DNA from: an uncultured Synergistaceae bacterium
GTDB taxonomy: Bacteria; Synergistota; Synergistia; Synergistales; Dethiosulfovibrionaceae
Direction of reading: 5' to 3'
Assembly: GCA_902489135.1 (NCBI GenBank)
Contig: CABTYW010000002.1
Location: 1-61,399 of the forward strand
Length of the DNA stretch: 61,399 nucleotides
Shown one piece after another: positions 43,156-50,506 of the stretch; position 1 is the stretch's first letter, and every line of letters begins with the position of its first letter. Below the pieces are notes generated by a model, which saw only the letters and a program-made list of their open reading frames with translations, was not told where the DNA came from and did not search any database. A program made the position numbers and the translations under genes.

Positions 43156-44148
43156 TCAGCAGAGCGTTGCGTACATCACGGCCTTGATGGTATGCATGCG
43201 GTTTTCGGCCTGATCGAACACGTAGGACTGTTTGGACTCAAAGACTTCGTCGGTGACTTCCATCTCGGTGATGCCGAACTTCTCGGCAATTTGCCTGCCC
43301 ACCTTGGTTTCCGTGTCGTGGAACGACGGCAGGCAGTGAAGAAAGATGGCTTCTTTGTCGGCGTTCTTCATGGCCGCCGCGTTGACCTGATAGGGCTTCA
43401 GGAGCTTAATGCGCTGCTCCCAAATCTCGGCAGGCTCGCCCATGGAGACCCAGATGTCGGTATAGAGAACGTTGGCGTCCCTGGTGCCTTCGGTGACGTC
43501 GCTGGTCAGCGTCACCGTGCAGAAGTTCTCCTCGGCGATCTTCCTGGCCATTTCCACCAGCTTAGGATCGGGGAAAAGTTCCTTGGGCGCGCAGGCCACA
43601 TAATTGAGGCCCATTTTGGCGCAGGCAATCATCAGCGAGTTGGCCACGTTGTTGCGGGCGTCTCCCATGTAGACGAACTTCAGTCCCTTGAGACGGCCGA
43701 AGTGTTCCTCAATGGTCAGCAGATCGGCCAGCATCTGTGTGGGATGCCACTGGTCGGTGAGGCCGTTCCACACCGGCACGCCGGCAAAGGCGCCCAGCTC
43801 TTCGACGATGGCCTGAGAGAAACCGCGGTATTCGATGCCGTCGAACATGCGTCCCAGCACACGAGCCGTGTCCTTGATGCTCTCCTTGTGCCCCATTTGC
43901 GATCCCGAAGGATCGAGGTAGGTAACGCCCATACCCAGGTCGGCGCCGGCCACCTCAAAGGAACACCGGGTCCTGGTGGAAGTTTTCTCGAAAAGCAGCG
44001 CAATGTTTTTGCCCTCCAGATAGCGGTGAGGGATGCCGGCGCGCTTCATCGACTTGAAGTCTTTCGCCATTTCAAGGAGAAAGCGAATGTCCTGCGAAGA
44101 AAAGTCAATGAGTTTCAAAAAATTTTTTCCGCGAAAGTTCTGAGCCAT
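43156..44148 (-). CDS. argF: Ornithine carbamoyltransferase
   Basis: A 330-residue enzyme. The carbamoyl-phosphate site S-T-R-T-R is near 57-61, H-P-T-Q near 137, the ornithine-binding D-x-W-V-S-M-G-E segment is present and the catalytic H-C-L-P-S-F lies near 273. It catalyses citrulline + phosphate to ornithine + carbamoyl phosphate, or the reverse. In this setting, on the same strand as carbamate kinase and the LOR/SDH pair, the catabolic direction (arcB role) is likely, but sequence alone does not decide. ATG 44148 has AGGAGGCG upstream. The region before it is AT-rich. Confidence 0.96.
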   Translation of the reverse strand: MAQNFRGKNFLKLIDFSSQDIRFLLEMAKDFKSMKRAGIPHRYLEGKNIALLFEKTSTRTRCSFEVAGADLGMGVTYLDPSGSQMGHKESIKDTARVLGRMFDGIEYRGFSQAIVEELGAFAGVPVWNGLTDQWHPTQMLADLLTIEEHFGRLKGLKFVYMGDARNNVANSLMIACAKMGLNYVACAPKELFPDPKLVEMARKIAEENFCTVTLTSDVTEGTRDANVLYTDIWVSMGEPAEIWEQRIKLLKPYQVNAAAMKNADKEAIFLHCLPSFHDTETKVGRQIAEKFGITEMEVTDEVFESKQSYVFDQAENRMHTIKAVMYATLC

Positions 44149-44555
44149 GTGACGCCTCCTGAAATTATTTAAATACTCTGTATATTATTGGTGTTACTTG
44201 GGCAAACATACGCTATTCTATAATAAAATCGATAAAATATGCGAGACATTTCTCCGGGGTTTCTTTGTCTTTTCTTGCATAAAGTTTTATCCGAAATCCT
44301 CTGAACAAAGGACATCGCCCGCCGTTCCGTCACGGTCTCAGTTTTTCTGCCGTCCCGCCGCAGAAAAAAGGTGCATCATCAGGAACACGATTTATTGAAA
44401 AAAGAGATATCTCTTCGTTTTTTCGCCGCGCGGGTTCGGGGTGTGACAAATTTAAGGTCTTTCTTACTTCCGCTATTTCGCCGTCGCAGGCCAACGTTTT
44501 TTATCGTTGGGGGCAGCGTGAAAAAATAGTGTTACGAATTTTAATATTTATCGCA
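44149..44555. other. AT-rich divergent intergenic region between OTC and nik genes
   Basis: No gene seen. It contains a 14-bp palindrome AAGAGATATCTCTT (44402-44415) followed by CG and six T, a CCAACG/CGTTGG hairpin near 44491-44510, and a GTGTTAC string at 44529-44535 (see the nik promoter). The OTC promoter must lie in the first 110 bp but I cannot place it with confidence. Confidence 0.5.
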
Positions 44556-44584
44556 TTGACAGCGTTAAAACCTCATGGTAATAT
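44556..44584 (+). promoter_or_regulatory. Promoter of the nikKLMQO operon
   Basis: TTGACA (44556-44561), 17-bp spacer, TAATAT (44579-44584), about 84 bp before the first start codon. A GTGTTAC half-site 20 bp upstream of the -35 resembles one arm of the GTGTTAC/GTAACAC NikR operator known from some anaerobes, but the second arm is poorly preserved. Confidence 0.65.
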
Positions 44585-44674
44585 CCACGTTATACACGGC
44601 TAACTCAGACATCCCTCGGGGAGTCTCGCGAGGAAGCCGCCGCACAAAATTCATTGTTCGAGGAGGTTTTTTTC

Positions 44675-45466
44675 ATGTCCCAACGCAAAATGTCGTCGTT
44701 GCTCTTTACAGCGCTTCTGGTCTCCGCCCTTTCCGGCGCGGCCTGCGCTCACGAACTGACGCTTCGTCCCCACGGCGAGGTCAAAGAAGGGGCGCCACTT
44801 TCCATGACGGTTCAGTCGGCTCACCGCTTCATCGTCCCCGAGGAAGTGGAAGTCCTGGAGCGCATTAAAGCGGGGCCCTTCGTGAACGGCGCTCTTCAGC
44901 CTCAGCCCCTGACGGGCAATGAAAAAGAGCTGTGCATCGATTTCACCGTGCCGGAAATCAAAGCCGGCGAAGCCAACATCATCCTCGCGGAGAAGGACGG
45001 CGAAGTTTGGTGCATCACCAACGAAGGCGGCAAATCCGGTGCTCGCAAGGACCTTGAAGCTCAAGGATTGAAGGTCAAATCGGCCACCAAGTACGACAAG
45101 TACGCCAAGCTCATCGTCAACGCCTCCGGCACCGACAGGAAATACGCCGCCGTCGTCGGAGCGCCGCTGGAGATTATCCCTGTGACCAATCCCGCAGACG
45201 CCAAAGTCGGCGAGTTCTTTGAGGTGAAAATCCTGCTGGAAGGCCAGCCCTACACCGGTCCCGTATGGGCGACCTACGACGGCTTCGACACGGAGCACGA
45301 GAACACCTACGCCTATTATACCGAAGCTGAAAACGGTCAGGCGTTCGTCAAGATCACATCTCCCGGCCTCTGGGGTGTCCGCGCGATGCAGGCGGGCCTT
45401 CCCGGCGTTGAAGGTCAGTATGACGGCCGCTCTCTTCGCTCCTTCCTGCTCTTCGAAGTGAAATAA
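44675..45466 (+). CDS. nikK: DUF4198-domain periplasmic component of a nickel ECF transporter (NikK-like)
   Basis: A 263-residue protein with a signal peptide (about 1-23, cleaved near A-C-A-H-E). The mature protein is an immunoglobulin-like DUF4198 domain: R-P-H-G-E-V-K near the start, G-P-V-W-A-T-Y-D-G-F near 210 and a final G-L-W-G-V-R. Histidines near the new N-terminus and mid-domain could bind metal. NikK proteins assist the NikMQO core in systems lacking NikN. First gene of a five-gene operon. ATG 44675 is placed eight bases after AGGAGG. Confidence 0.82.
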   Translation: MSQRKMSSLLFTALLVSALSGAACAHELTLRPHGEVKEGAPLSMTVQSAHRFIVPEEVEVLERIKAGPFVNGALQPQPLTGNEKELCIDFTVPEIKAGEANIILAEKDGEVWCITNEGGKSGARKDLEAQGLKVKSATKYDKYAKLIVNASGTDRKYAAVVGAPLEIIPVTNPADAKVGEFFEVKILLEGQPYTGPVWATYDGFDTEHENTYAYYTEAENGQAFVKITSPGLWGVRAMQAGLPGVEGQYDGRSLRSFLLFEVK

Positions 45467-45468
45467 CC

Positions 45469-45969
45469 ATGATGAGGGCGCTTCTCAAAAGAGCGGCCCT
45501 GACTCTGCTGATGGGGTTCGTCCTGACGAGCCCCATCGGTGTATTTCAGGCGCTGGCTCACGGTGTGGGTTTTCGTCAGTCCAAACGGCCCTCGGTGCCG
45601 TTGGAGTTCTTCTACTCCACCGGCGAAACCATGAGTTACCTTGAAACAAAAGTATTCTCGCCCGCCGACGAGAAATTCGCCTATCAGTCGGGACGAACCG
45701 ATGACGCAGGACGCTTCGCCTTTGTGCCCGACGTCCCCGGGCAGTGGCGCGTCGTCGTCAAGGACGAAGAAGGCCATCAGTGCATCGCCAAGGTTGACGT
45801 GACCCGGCAGTTCATCGACGGCGCCGGACAAGCGGCCGGTCTCGGCGTCAAAGAACAGTCCGCCGTGCCTCACGGCATGGAACTGTTCAAACGCTGCCTT
45901 CTCGGCGTCAGTCTCATTTTCAACGTCGCCGTCTTTGTCCTTCTGGCGCGGCGCAGAAAGGCGGTCTAA
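45469..45969 (+). CDS. nikL: NikL-like accessory subunit of the nickel ECF transporter
   Basis: A 166-residue protein with an N-terminal signal or anchor (about 8-30), an extracytoplasmic beta domain with H-G-V-G-F near 32, G-R-T-D-D-A-G-R-F-A-F-V-P near 76, and a C-terminal membrane helix (about 143-161) ending in R-R-R-K. That topology (exported domain plus a C-terminal helix) is typical of NikL/CbiL-like subunits. It starts three bases after nikK and ends three before nikM. The family assignment is by topology, motif and context. Confidence 0.78.
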   Translation: MMRALLKRAALTLLMGFVLTSPIGVFQALAHGVGFRQSKRPSVPLEFFYSTGETMSYLETKVFSPADEKFAYQSGRTDDAGRFAFVPDVPGQWRVVVKDEEGHQCIAKVDVTRQFIDGAGQAAGLGVKEQSAVPHGMELFKRCLLGVSLIFNVAVFVLLARRRKAV

Positions 45970-45971
45970 TC

Positions 45972-46580
45972 ATGCATATCAGCGAAGGCGTTCTGTCTCC
46001 GGGGGCTCTGGCCGCCGGCTGGGCGATCACTGCCGTCGGAACGGCGACGGGACTGAAAAAACTCAATACGGAACGCATTGTGCGCGTGGCTCTCATGTCG
46101 TCGGCCTTTTTCATGGCGTCGCTGGTGAACGTCAAGGTCGGCCCCAGTTCCACGCACCTCTCTCTCATCGCCCCCATGGGGCTGGTGTTGGGCTGGTCCG
46201 CCTTTCCGGCCGTGTTGACGGCGCTGTTGCTGCAAGCGCTGCTTTTCAGCTTCGGAGGGTTGACGGTGCTGGGGGCGAACACTGTAGATATCGGGGTTCC
46301 GGCACTGCTGGTCTCTCTGATCTTCGCCGACCCCATCCGAAAAAGCAGCGGAAAAACCGCTTTTTGTCTGGCCTTTGCGGCGGGCACCCTGGCTGTGCTG
46401 TTGTGCGCCCTGCTCGTCGGCGTTTTTTTGGGACTCACCGACATGAACTTTATGGGGGCCGCCAAGGCCGTCCTGCTGGCTCACATTCCCGTCGCGCTGC
46501 TTGAAGGGACCATTACGGCTTTTATGGTCGGCTGGATGAAAAAAGTTTCGCCCGAATTTCTGTCGGGCGTCTATCGCTGA
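45972..46580 (+). CDS. nikM: Substrate-binding S component of the nickel/cobalt ECF transporter (CbiM/NikM)
   Basis: A 202-residue membrane protein with six to seven spans. It starts with M-H-I-S-E-G-V-L-S, in which the N-terminal amine and His2 coordinate the metal, and contains the loop V-K-V-G-P-S-S-T-H-L-S with another metal ligand histidine. G-A-N-T-V-D-I-G follows later. The S component sets specificity; nikK/nikL instead of cbiN nearby point to nickel over cobalt, an inference from known operon types. No cbiN-like gene is present. Confidence 0.93.
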   Translation: MHISEGVLSPGALAAGWAITAVGTATGLKKLNTERIVRVALMSSAFFMASLVNVKVGPSSTHLSLIAPMGLVLGWSAFPAVLTALLLQALLFSFGGLTVLGANTVDIGVPALLVSLIFADPIRKSSGKTAFCLAFAAGTLAVLLCALLVGVFLGLTDMNFMGAAKAVLLAHIPVALLEGTITAFMVGWMKKVSPEFLSGVYR

Positions 46581-46585
46581 CGGTC

Positions 46586-47371
46586 ATGAAGCCGCTCATG
46601 AGCCTGAACGCGTCGGAGCTGTTCGCCGAACGGGAACAGGACTTTCTTGACAGCTTCGACCCTCGGGGACGGATGGTCTGCGCCGTGGCATACGCCGTGG
46701 CGCTCTCGGCAATTGACGGCGCCGCGGCGCTTGGAGCTGCGGCGCTGTTCCCCTGTGCGCTGCTCTTCTGCGCTCCCCTGCGTCCTCTGCTTGCGACGCT
46801 GCGCCGATTGAATGCCATCGGTCTGGTGATGACGGTGCTGCTGATGCTCACCTGGCCGGGAGAGCGGCTGTGGGGGCCTTTTACGCGCGAAGGACTGCAC
46901 CGGGGACTGCTTATCACCGTCAGGCTCAACCTTATCTCTCTGCCTCTCCTTCGACTTGTGACCGCCATGGGGCCGGCGCGCTGCGAGGCGGCGCTGGAAC
47001 GTCTGGGCTGCCCGGAAAAGCTGCGCGTCCTCTTTCTGTTGACGCTGCGCGGCATCTATCTGCTGGCCGAGCGCATGAGCTGCGCTCTTCAGGCCGTCAA
47101 CCTGCGAAGCGGAGGTTTTGCGGGACCTTCGGCCCCTTTGAGAGGGATGCTGCGCTGGAGGGTTTTCGCCTTTTTGGCGGCGTCATCGCTGCTGCAAAGT
47201 TCCGACCGCTCGGAACGCATGATGCTGGCGTTGAAATGCCGCGGCGGCACGGCCGGGTTCACGGCTCTCCACCCCATGCAGTGGAACCCTCGCGACACGG
47301 CGCTGGCCGCTTTGTGCACGGCCATTGTAACAGCTGCGCTGGCGCTCAATTTTTCAGGAGGTCTCTCATGA
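46586..47371 (+). CDS. nikQ: Transmembrane T component of the ECF transporter (CbiQ/NikQ)
   Basis: A 261-residue membrane protein with about five spans and a long cytoplasmic stretch with the coupling motifs A-A-L-E-R-L-G-C-P and, near residue 170, A-V-N-L-R-S-G-G-F. The later L-A-L-K-C-R-G-G-T-A-G-F is a further family mark. It joins the S component to the ATPase. It begins five bases after nikM, and its stop overlaps the nikO start. Confidence 0.9.
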   Translation: MKPLMSLNASELFAEREQDFLDSFDPRGRMVCAVAYAVALSAIDGAAALGAAALFPCALLFCAPLRPLLATLRRLNAIGLVMTVLLMLTWPGERLWGPFTREGLHRGLLITVRLNLISLPLLRLVTAMGPARCEAALERLGCPEKLRVLFLLTLRGIYLLAERMSCALQAVNLRSGGFAGPSAPLRGMLRWRVFAFLAASSLLQSSDRSERMMLALKCRGGTAGFTALHPMQWNPRDTALAALCTAIVTAALALNFSGGLS

Positions 47372-48111
47372 CATCATCGAACCGGGAAAAAACGAACGTT
47401 CCTCTGGAAACGAGAGATCTTCGCTACGCCTATCCCGACGGGCACCCTGCTTTGAAGGGCGTGACGTTGTGTCTGCAAAAAAACGAGAAACTGGCGCTGG
47501 TGGGCCCCAACGGCTCGGGCAAATCGACGCTGCTGCTCAATCTGGCAGGCGCCTTCGCCGCCGAAGACGGCGAAATTTTGCTGTACGGCGCGCCGGCCTC
47601 GGCGGAGAAACTGCGCCGCGCCGTGGGACTGATCTTCCAAAATCCCGACGATCAACTCTTTATGCCGCAGGTCACCGACGATGTGGCTTTCGGCCCCATC
47701 GCCCGCGGTGTCCCCATTGAGGAGGCACGGAAGCGGGCGCTGGAGATGCTGGAGCGGCTCGGTGCCGCGCACTTGGCCGACCGGGCGCCTCACCGCCTTT
47801 CGGGCGGAGAAAAGCGTCTCGTCGCGTTGGCGGGAATTTTGGTGATGGATCCCGACGTGCTGGTTTTGGACGAACCCACTTCAGCGCTTGACCCGCGCGC
47901 CCGTCGCCTCGTCATGGAAACGCTGAAAAAACTTTCGCAGTCCGTGATTCTCTGCACTCACGATCTCGACATGGCCCTTGATCTCTGCAGCCGTGCCGTC
48001 ATTCTTCACGACGGCGTTATCGCCGCTGAAGGGCCTTTGCCGGAACTGTTCCGCGATAAAGAGCTGCTGGAACGCTGCGGTCTTGAGCTGCCCCTGCGAT
48101 ACTCCCGCTGA
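47368..48111 (+). CDS. nikO: ATPase component of the nickel/cobalt ECF transporter (CbiO/NikO)
   Basis: A 247-residue ABC ATPase. Walker A is G-P-N-G-S-G-K-S-T, the Q loop is Q-N-P-D-D-Q, the signature L-S-G-G-E-K-R, Walker B V-L-V-L-D-E-P-T-S-A-L-D-P and the H loop T-H-D-L-D. It powers nickel uptake with NikMQ. ATG 47368 overlaps the nikQ stop (ATGA) and has AGGAGG upstream; a far longer in-frame extension back to 46870 crosses nikQ and is not real. Confidence 0.95.
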   Translation: MTSSNREKTNVPLETRDLRYAYPDGHPALKGVTLCLQKNEKLALVGPNGSGKSTLLLNLAGAFAAEDGEILLYGAPASAEKLRRAVGLIFQNPDDQLFMPQVTDDVAFGPIARGVPIEEARKRALEMLERLGAAHLADRAPHRLSGGEKRLVALAGILVMDPDVLVLDEPTSALDPRARRLVMETLKKLSQSVILCTHDLDMALDLCSRAVILHDGVIAAEGPLPELFRDKELLERCGLELPLRYSR

Positions 48112-48188
48112 CGGCGCCACTGTGGCTGAAGGGAGTTTCATTTCGCCTTGCGCCCGAAGTCACCGGTGCTCCCAATGAAGCGAGGCAG

Positions 48189-48217
48189 TTTACAAAATTT
48201 GAGACAGAAGTTATAAT
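48189..48217 (+). promoter_or_regulatory. Promoter of the antiporter relic
   Basis: TTTACA (48189-48194), 17-bp spacer, TATAAT (48212-48217). Confidence 0.6.
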
Positions 48218-48223
48218 TTTTAT

Positions 48224-48338
48224 CGGGAATGCAGTCCTCCCTTGGGAAACCTGAACCGCTTTCAAGCTGATGACTTCTGCGATTATACTGTCGCAGAAAA
48301 GCATCGGCTTTTTTGCGTCTAAATAAGGAGAAGATTTC
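48224..48338 (+). promoter_or_regulatory. Structured leader with attenuator-like hairpins before the antiporter relic
   Basis: CTGCGA/TCGCAG (48277-48296) directly abuts AAAAGC/GCTTTT (48297-48312), which ends in a T run, a weak intrinsic terminator, 26 nt before the start codon. Upstream, CAGTCCTCCCTTGGGAAACC can pair internally. Ion-sensing riboswitches are known before cation antiporter genes; which class, if any, this is I cannot tell. Confidence 0.45.
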
Positions 48339-48832
48339 ATGTTAACCTCTCCGGCGTTCATTTTTCTTGTGGGGCGGTCCATGGCTGCAATGTGCTGAAA
48401 AGTCAAGCTCCCTCGCATGATCGGAATGCTGGATCTATATATCCATAAGAATCAAATGGATTTACAAGCTCCCTCGCATGATCGGAATGCTGGATCTATA
48501 TATCCATAAGAATCAAATGGATTTACAAGCTCCCTCGCATGATCGGAATGCTGATTACGGACAGTGTGCTGGGGCGCCCCGCGCTCTGCCTGTCAGGGAC
48601 GGATTGGTCGTGGAGCGAGCGTCTGTTCTGCATCATCGCCTCCCTTCCCAAAGCGACGGTTCAGGCGGCTCTCGGCTCTGTGCCGCCGGCGATGGGACTG
48701 CCCTGCGGCACCATGGTTCTGTCTGTCGTCGCCCTTGCCATTCTGATTACGGCCCCGCTGGGCGCGTCGGCCATGGACATGACCTACAAAATTCTCCTGA
48801 AAAAAGAACATGCCGGTGAAACCATGCCGTAA
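48339..48832 (+). pseudogene. Relic of a cation:proton antiporter with internal deletion and a 61-bp triplication
   Basis: ATG 48339 behind AGGAGA starts M-L-T-S-P-A-F-I-F-L-V-G, the usual first helix of CPA-type antiporters, then stops at 48396. The 61-bp repeat unit that follows encodes K-L-P-R-M-I-G-M-L, the next conserved motif. After the third partial copy the frame runs to 48832 with A-S-L-P-K-A-T-V-Q-A-A-L-G and I-T-A-P-L-G-A-S-A-M-D, the C-terminal helices of the same family. About 300 codons of the core are gone. The promoter and leader are still in place. Confidence 0.78.
48404..48553 (+). repeat. 61-bp tandem repeat, two full copies and a partial third
   Basis: Copies begin at 48404, 48465 and 48526 (each with CAAGCTCCCTCGCATGATCG). 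The two full copies are identical; the third is kept for about 28 bp. The unit is not a multiple of three, so each copy shifts the frame of the antiporter relic. Confidence 0.95.
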
Positions 48833-48964
48833 AAGGCTTTCGTCGGAAACTTCAGCGTTGCCCTTCGGGAAGCAAACTCCAAAAGGCACGGCATCGGGCA
48901 AAACGTGAAAGTGGCAGCGCCGCAGGGTATTGCCCCGCCGTTTTTTCAAAAAAGGAAGTGCCCC

Positions 48965-49471
48965 ATGATCGTCATTCATCCCTTGGAACCCGTCTACAAT
49001 GCCTCATCGCGCGTCTTGCTCCTGGGCACCATGCCTTCGCCCGCATCACGAAAAGCGGGCTTTTATTACGGTCACCCGCAGAACCGATTCTGGCGCGTTT
49101 TGGCGGCGCTGTTTCACGAAAAAGCGCCATCAGAAAACGACTCTAAAAAAGATTTCATCCTGAACCACAACCTCGCCCTCTGGGACGTCCTTCGCTGCTG
49201 CGAAATCCGGGGCGCCAGCGATTCTTCCATAAGAAATCCCCGACCCAACGACGTGACGCTCATTCTTAAAAACGCCCCCATTCAGGCTATTTTCTGTACG
49301 GGGAAAAAATCATGGAGCCTCTACCGCCAACTGACTGAAAAGGAAACTCAACGACCGGCGCTCTGTTTGCCTTCCACCAGCCCGGCGAACTGCGCCGTTT
49401 CATTTGAAAAACTCTGCGAGGCCTATGGTCAAATTCTCCCCTTCCTCGCCGGGTCTCGCTCCCGAGCGTGA
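48965..49471 (+). CDS. DNA-deoxyinosine (hypoxanthine-DNA) glycosylase, UDG superfamily
   Basis: A 168-residue base-excision repair enzyme. The active-site block L-L-G-T-M-P-S near residue 20 followed by G-F-Y-Y-G-H-P-Q-N-R-F-W, and the C-terminal L-P-S-T-S-P-A-N, match the hypoxanthine-specific family 6 of the uracil-DNA glycosylase superfamily; the catalytic asparagine is in H-P-Q-N-R. It removes deaminated adenine from DNA. ATG 48965 (MIVIHP) is six bases after AAGGAAG; an in-frame ATG at 48905 lacks a site. It stands alone between a relic and a repeat field. Confidence 0.88.
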   Translation: MIVIHPLEPVYNASSRVLLLGTMPSPASRKAGFYYGHPQNRFWRVLAALFHEKAPSENDSKKDFILNHNLALWDVLRCCEIRGASDSSIRNPRPNDVTLILKNAPIQAIFCTGKKSWSLYRQLTEKETQRPALCLPSTSPANCAVSFEKLCEAYGQILPFLAGSRSRA

Positions 49472-49564
49472 AGAAAACGCCGGCCGCGCGCACAACGGTC
49501 ATTTTCCTCTTCTGCCCGTCGCCGTTTTACTTCCCCCGCATGACACCGCGGCACAATTGGAGCA

Positions 49565-49882
49565 TCACCGCAGGGGACCGATAAAAAACGCATGGAATAC
49601 CCCCGCCCTTTTTCCTGCCGCCATTTTTCGACGACGAAGAGGGTGAATGCCGTTGGGGGATGAAGGCGTGGTCGGCAGGCAACAGATAAAAAACGCATGA
49701 AATCCCCCCGCCCTTTTTCCTGCCGCCGTTTTTCGACGACGAAGAGGGTGAATGCCGTGGGGAGCCAAAGGCACCATCACAAACAACAAATAAAAAAACT
49801 GCATGAAATGCCTTTGTCCTTTTCCTTGCCGCCGTTTTTCAACGACGGAACGGGTGAATGCCGTTGAGAACCGAGGCACTGC
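49565..49882. repeat. Three degenerate tandem repeats of about 105 bp
   Basis: The marker ATAAAAAACGCATG begins at 49581, 49686 and (with one insertion) 49790, and GGGTGAATGCCG recurs at 49641, 49746 and 49852. Units 1 and 2 are the most alike, unit 3 is more diverged. Frames through the repeats give a repetitive arginine-rich peptide on the minus strand, but starts and ribosome sites are lacking, so I treat it as non-coding. Confidence 0.85.
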
Positions 49883-49976
49883 CGCAGGCGCATCATATTT
49901 TTTACGAAAGAACGCCCGGCCCTTCTTTTTTTCACCATGCCGCAGCCATTCTCTCTCAAAGTTCGGTTAAAAGCGA

Positions 49977-50026
49977 AAATCCTGCTCCGTCGCTTTAAGC
50001 TTTCCGCCCCCGGCGTTGCCGGGGGT
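49977..50026. repeat. Dispersed repeat, copy B, with a GC hairpin
   Basis: AAAATCCTGCTCCGTCGC then TTTAAGCTTT and the hairpin CCCCCGGCGTTGCCGGGGG. It is the partner of copy A at 12126-12178: the leader block differs at only a few bases and the hairpin stem keeps its pairing although the loop differs. Confidence 0.6.
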
Positions 50027-50039
50027 TTTCCATTAACAG

Positions 50040-50077
50040 GGCCCAGGGGCTGAGCGCTGGCGCTCAGCCCCTGGGCC
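50040..50077. repeat. Perfect 18-bp-arm hairpin
   Basis: GGCCCAGGGGCTGAGCGC (50040-50057) and its exact complement (50060-50077) are separated by two bases. It begins 14 bp after the copy B repeat. No T run follows, so termination is not obvious; a recombination site or fold-back element is possible. Confidence 0.8.
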
Positions 50078-50166
50078 GTCGACATCGATGCCGCCATGGG
50101 CGCCTTCAATGATCCTGCCGTCTCGCCGTCCGCGTACGATCACTTAATATATCTAAAAATACCATA
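50078..50166. other. Short spacer before the umuDC-like promoter
   Basis: GC-rich then abruptly AT-rich at 50145. One frame reads like a dehydrogenase scrap but is too short to call. Confidence 0.3.
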
Positions 50167-50205
50167 TTGACAACAAAAAGATTTTGTATATCATGGTGTT
50201 AACAC
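50167..50205 (+). promoter_or_regulatory. Promoter and GTGTTAACAC palindrome of the umuD-like/umuC operon
   Basis: TTGACA (50167-50172), 16-bp spacer, TATCAT (50189-50194), and the perfect 10-bp palindrome GTGTTAACAC at 50196-50205 over the expected start site. A damage-responsive repressor would fit there. The LexA box of this lineage is not known to me, so that link is a guess. Confidence 0.55.
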
Positions 50206-50227
50206 AAATGCCATGGAGGTCGTCATT

Positions 50228-50506
50228 ATGAAAGTTCAGCTCACACGTCCGACGCCGCTTCGGCGCAATCCCACATGGGAACTTTCCCGTCAGCTCGTCC
50301 CCCATCCCGACTCCACCTATTTGATCAACATTGAAGGGCGACGCTCGCGATGGGGCATCATGGTTGTTGACCGCGAAGCTGTCCCGGGGGACGGCGCCGT
50401 GCTGCTGTGCAGTTCGCCGCGGGGATTTTCGCTGAAACGCTGGCATCAGGGTGACGGACTTGACAACCTGTGGGGCGTGGTCACATGGCTTGTCAGACGC
50501 CCGTAA
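50228..50506 (+). CDS. UmuD-like S24-fold protein lacking the nucleophile segment
   Basis: A 92-residue protein. Residues 45-71 (M-V-V-D-R-E-A-V-P-G-D-G-A-V-L-L then F-S-L-K70-R-W) and the end L-W-G-V-V-T-W-L-V follow the UmuD/LexA peptidase fold, with K70 at the catalytic lysine. The G-D-S-M-x-x-A-G-I segment with the serine nucleophile, expected near residue 37, is absent: Y-L-I-N-I-E-G runs straight into R-R-S-R-W-G. So it cannot self-cleave in the usual way. ATG 50228 has GGAGG eight bases upstream, and the stop lies 22 bp inside umuC, so both are made together. It may be a fixed, already short form that accompanies UmuC. Confidence 0.65.
   Translation: MKVQLTRPTPLRRNPTWELSRQLVPHPDSTYLINIEGRRSRWGIMVVDREAVPGDGAVLLCSSPRGFSLKRWHQGDGLDNLWGVVTWLVRRP

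Noticed and set aside
46870..47367. Extension of the NikO frame upstream
   Set aside because: It overlaps nikQ out of frame; the ABC protein begins at ATG 47368 behind AGGAGG.
49429..49879. Minus-strand frames encoding repeated arginine-rich peptides
   Set aside because: They follow the 105-bp DNA repeats in more than one frame and lack start signals.
48404..49882. CRISPR array
   Set aside because: The tandem repeats at 48404 and 49565 are contiguous copies without unique spacers, and no cas gene is near.
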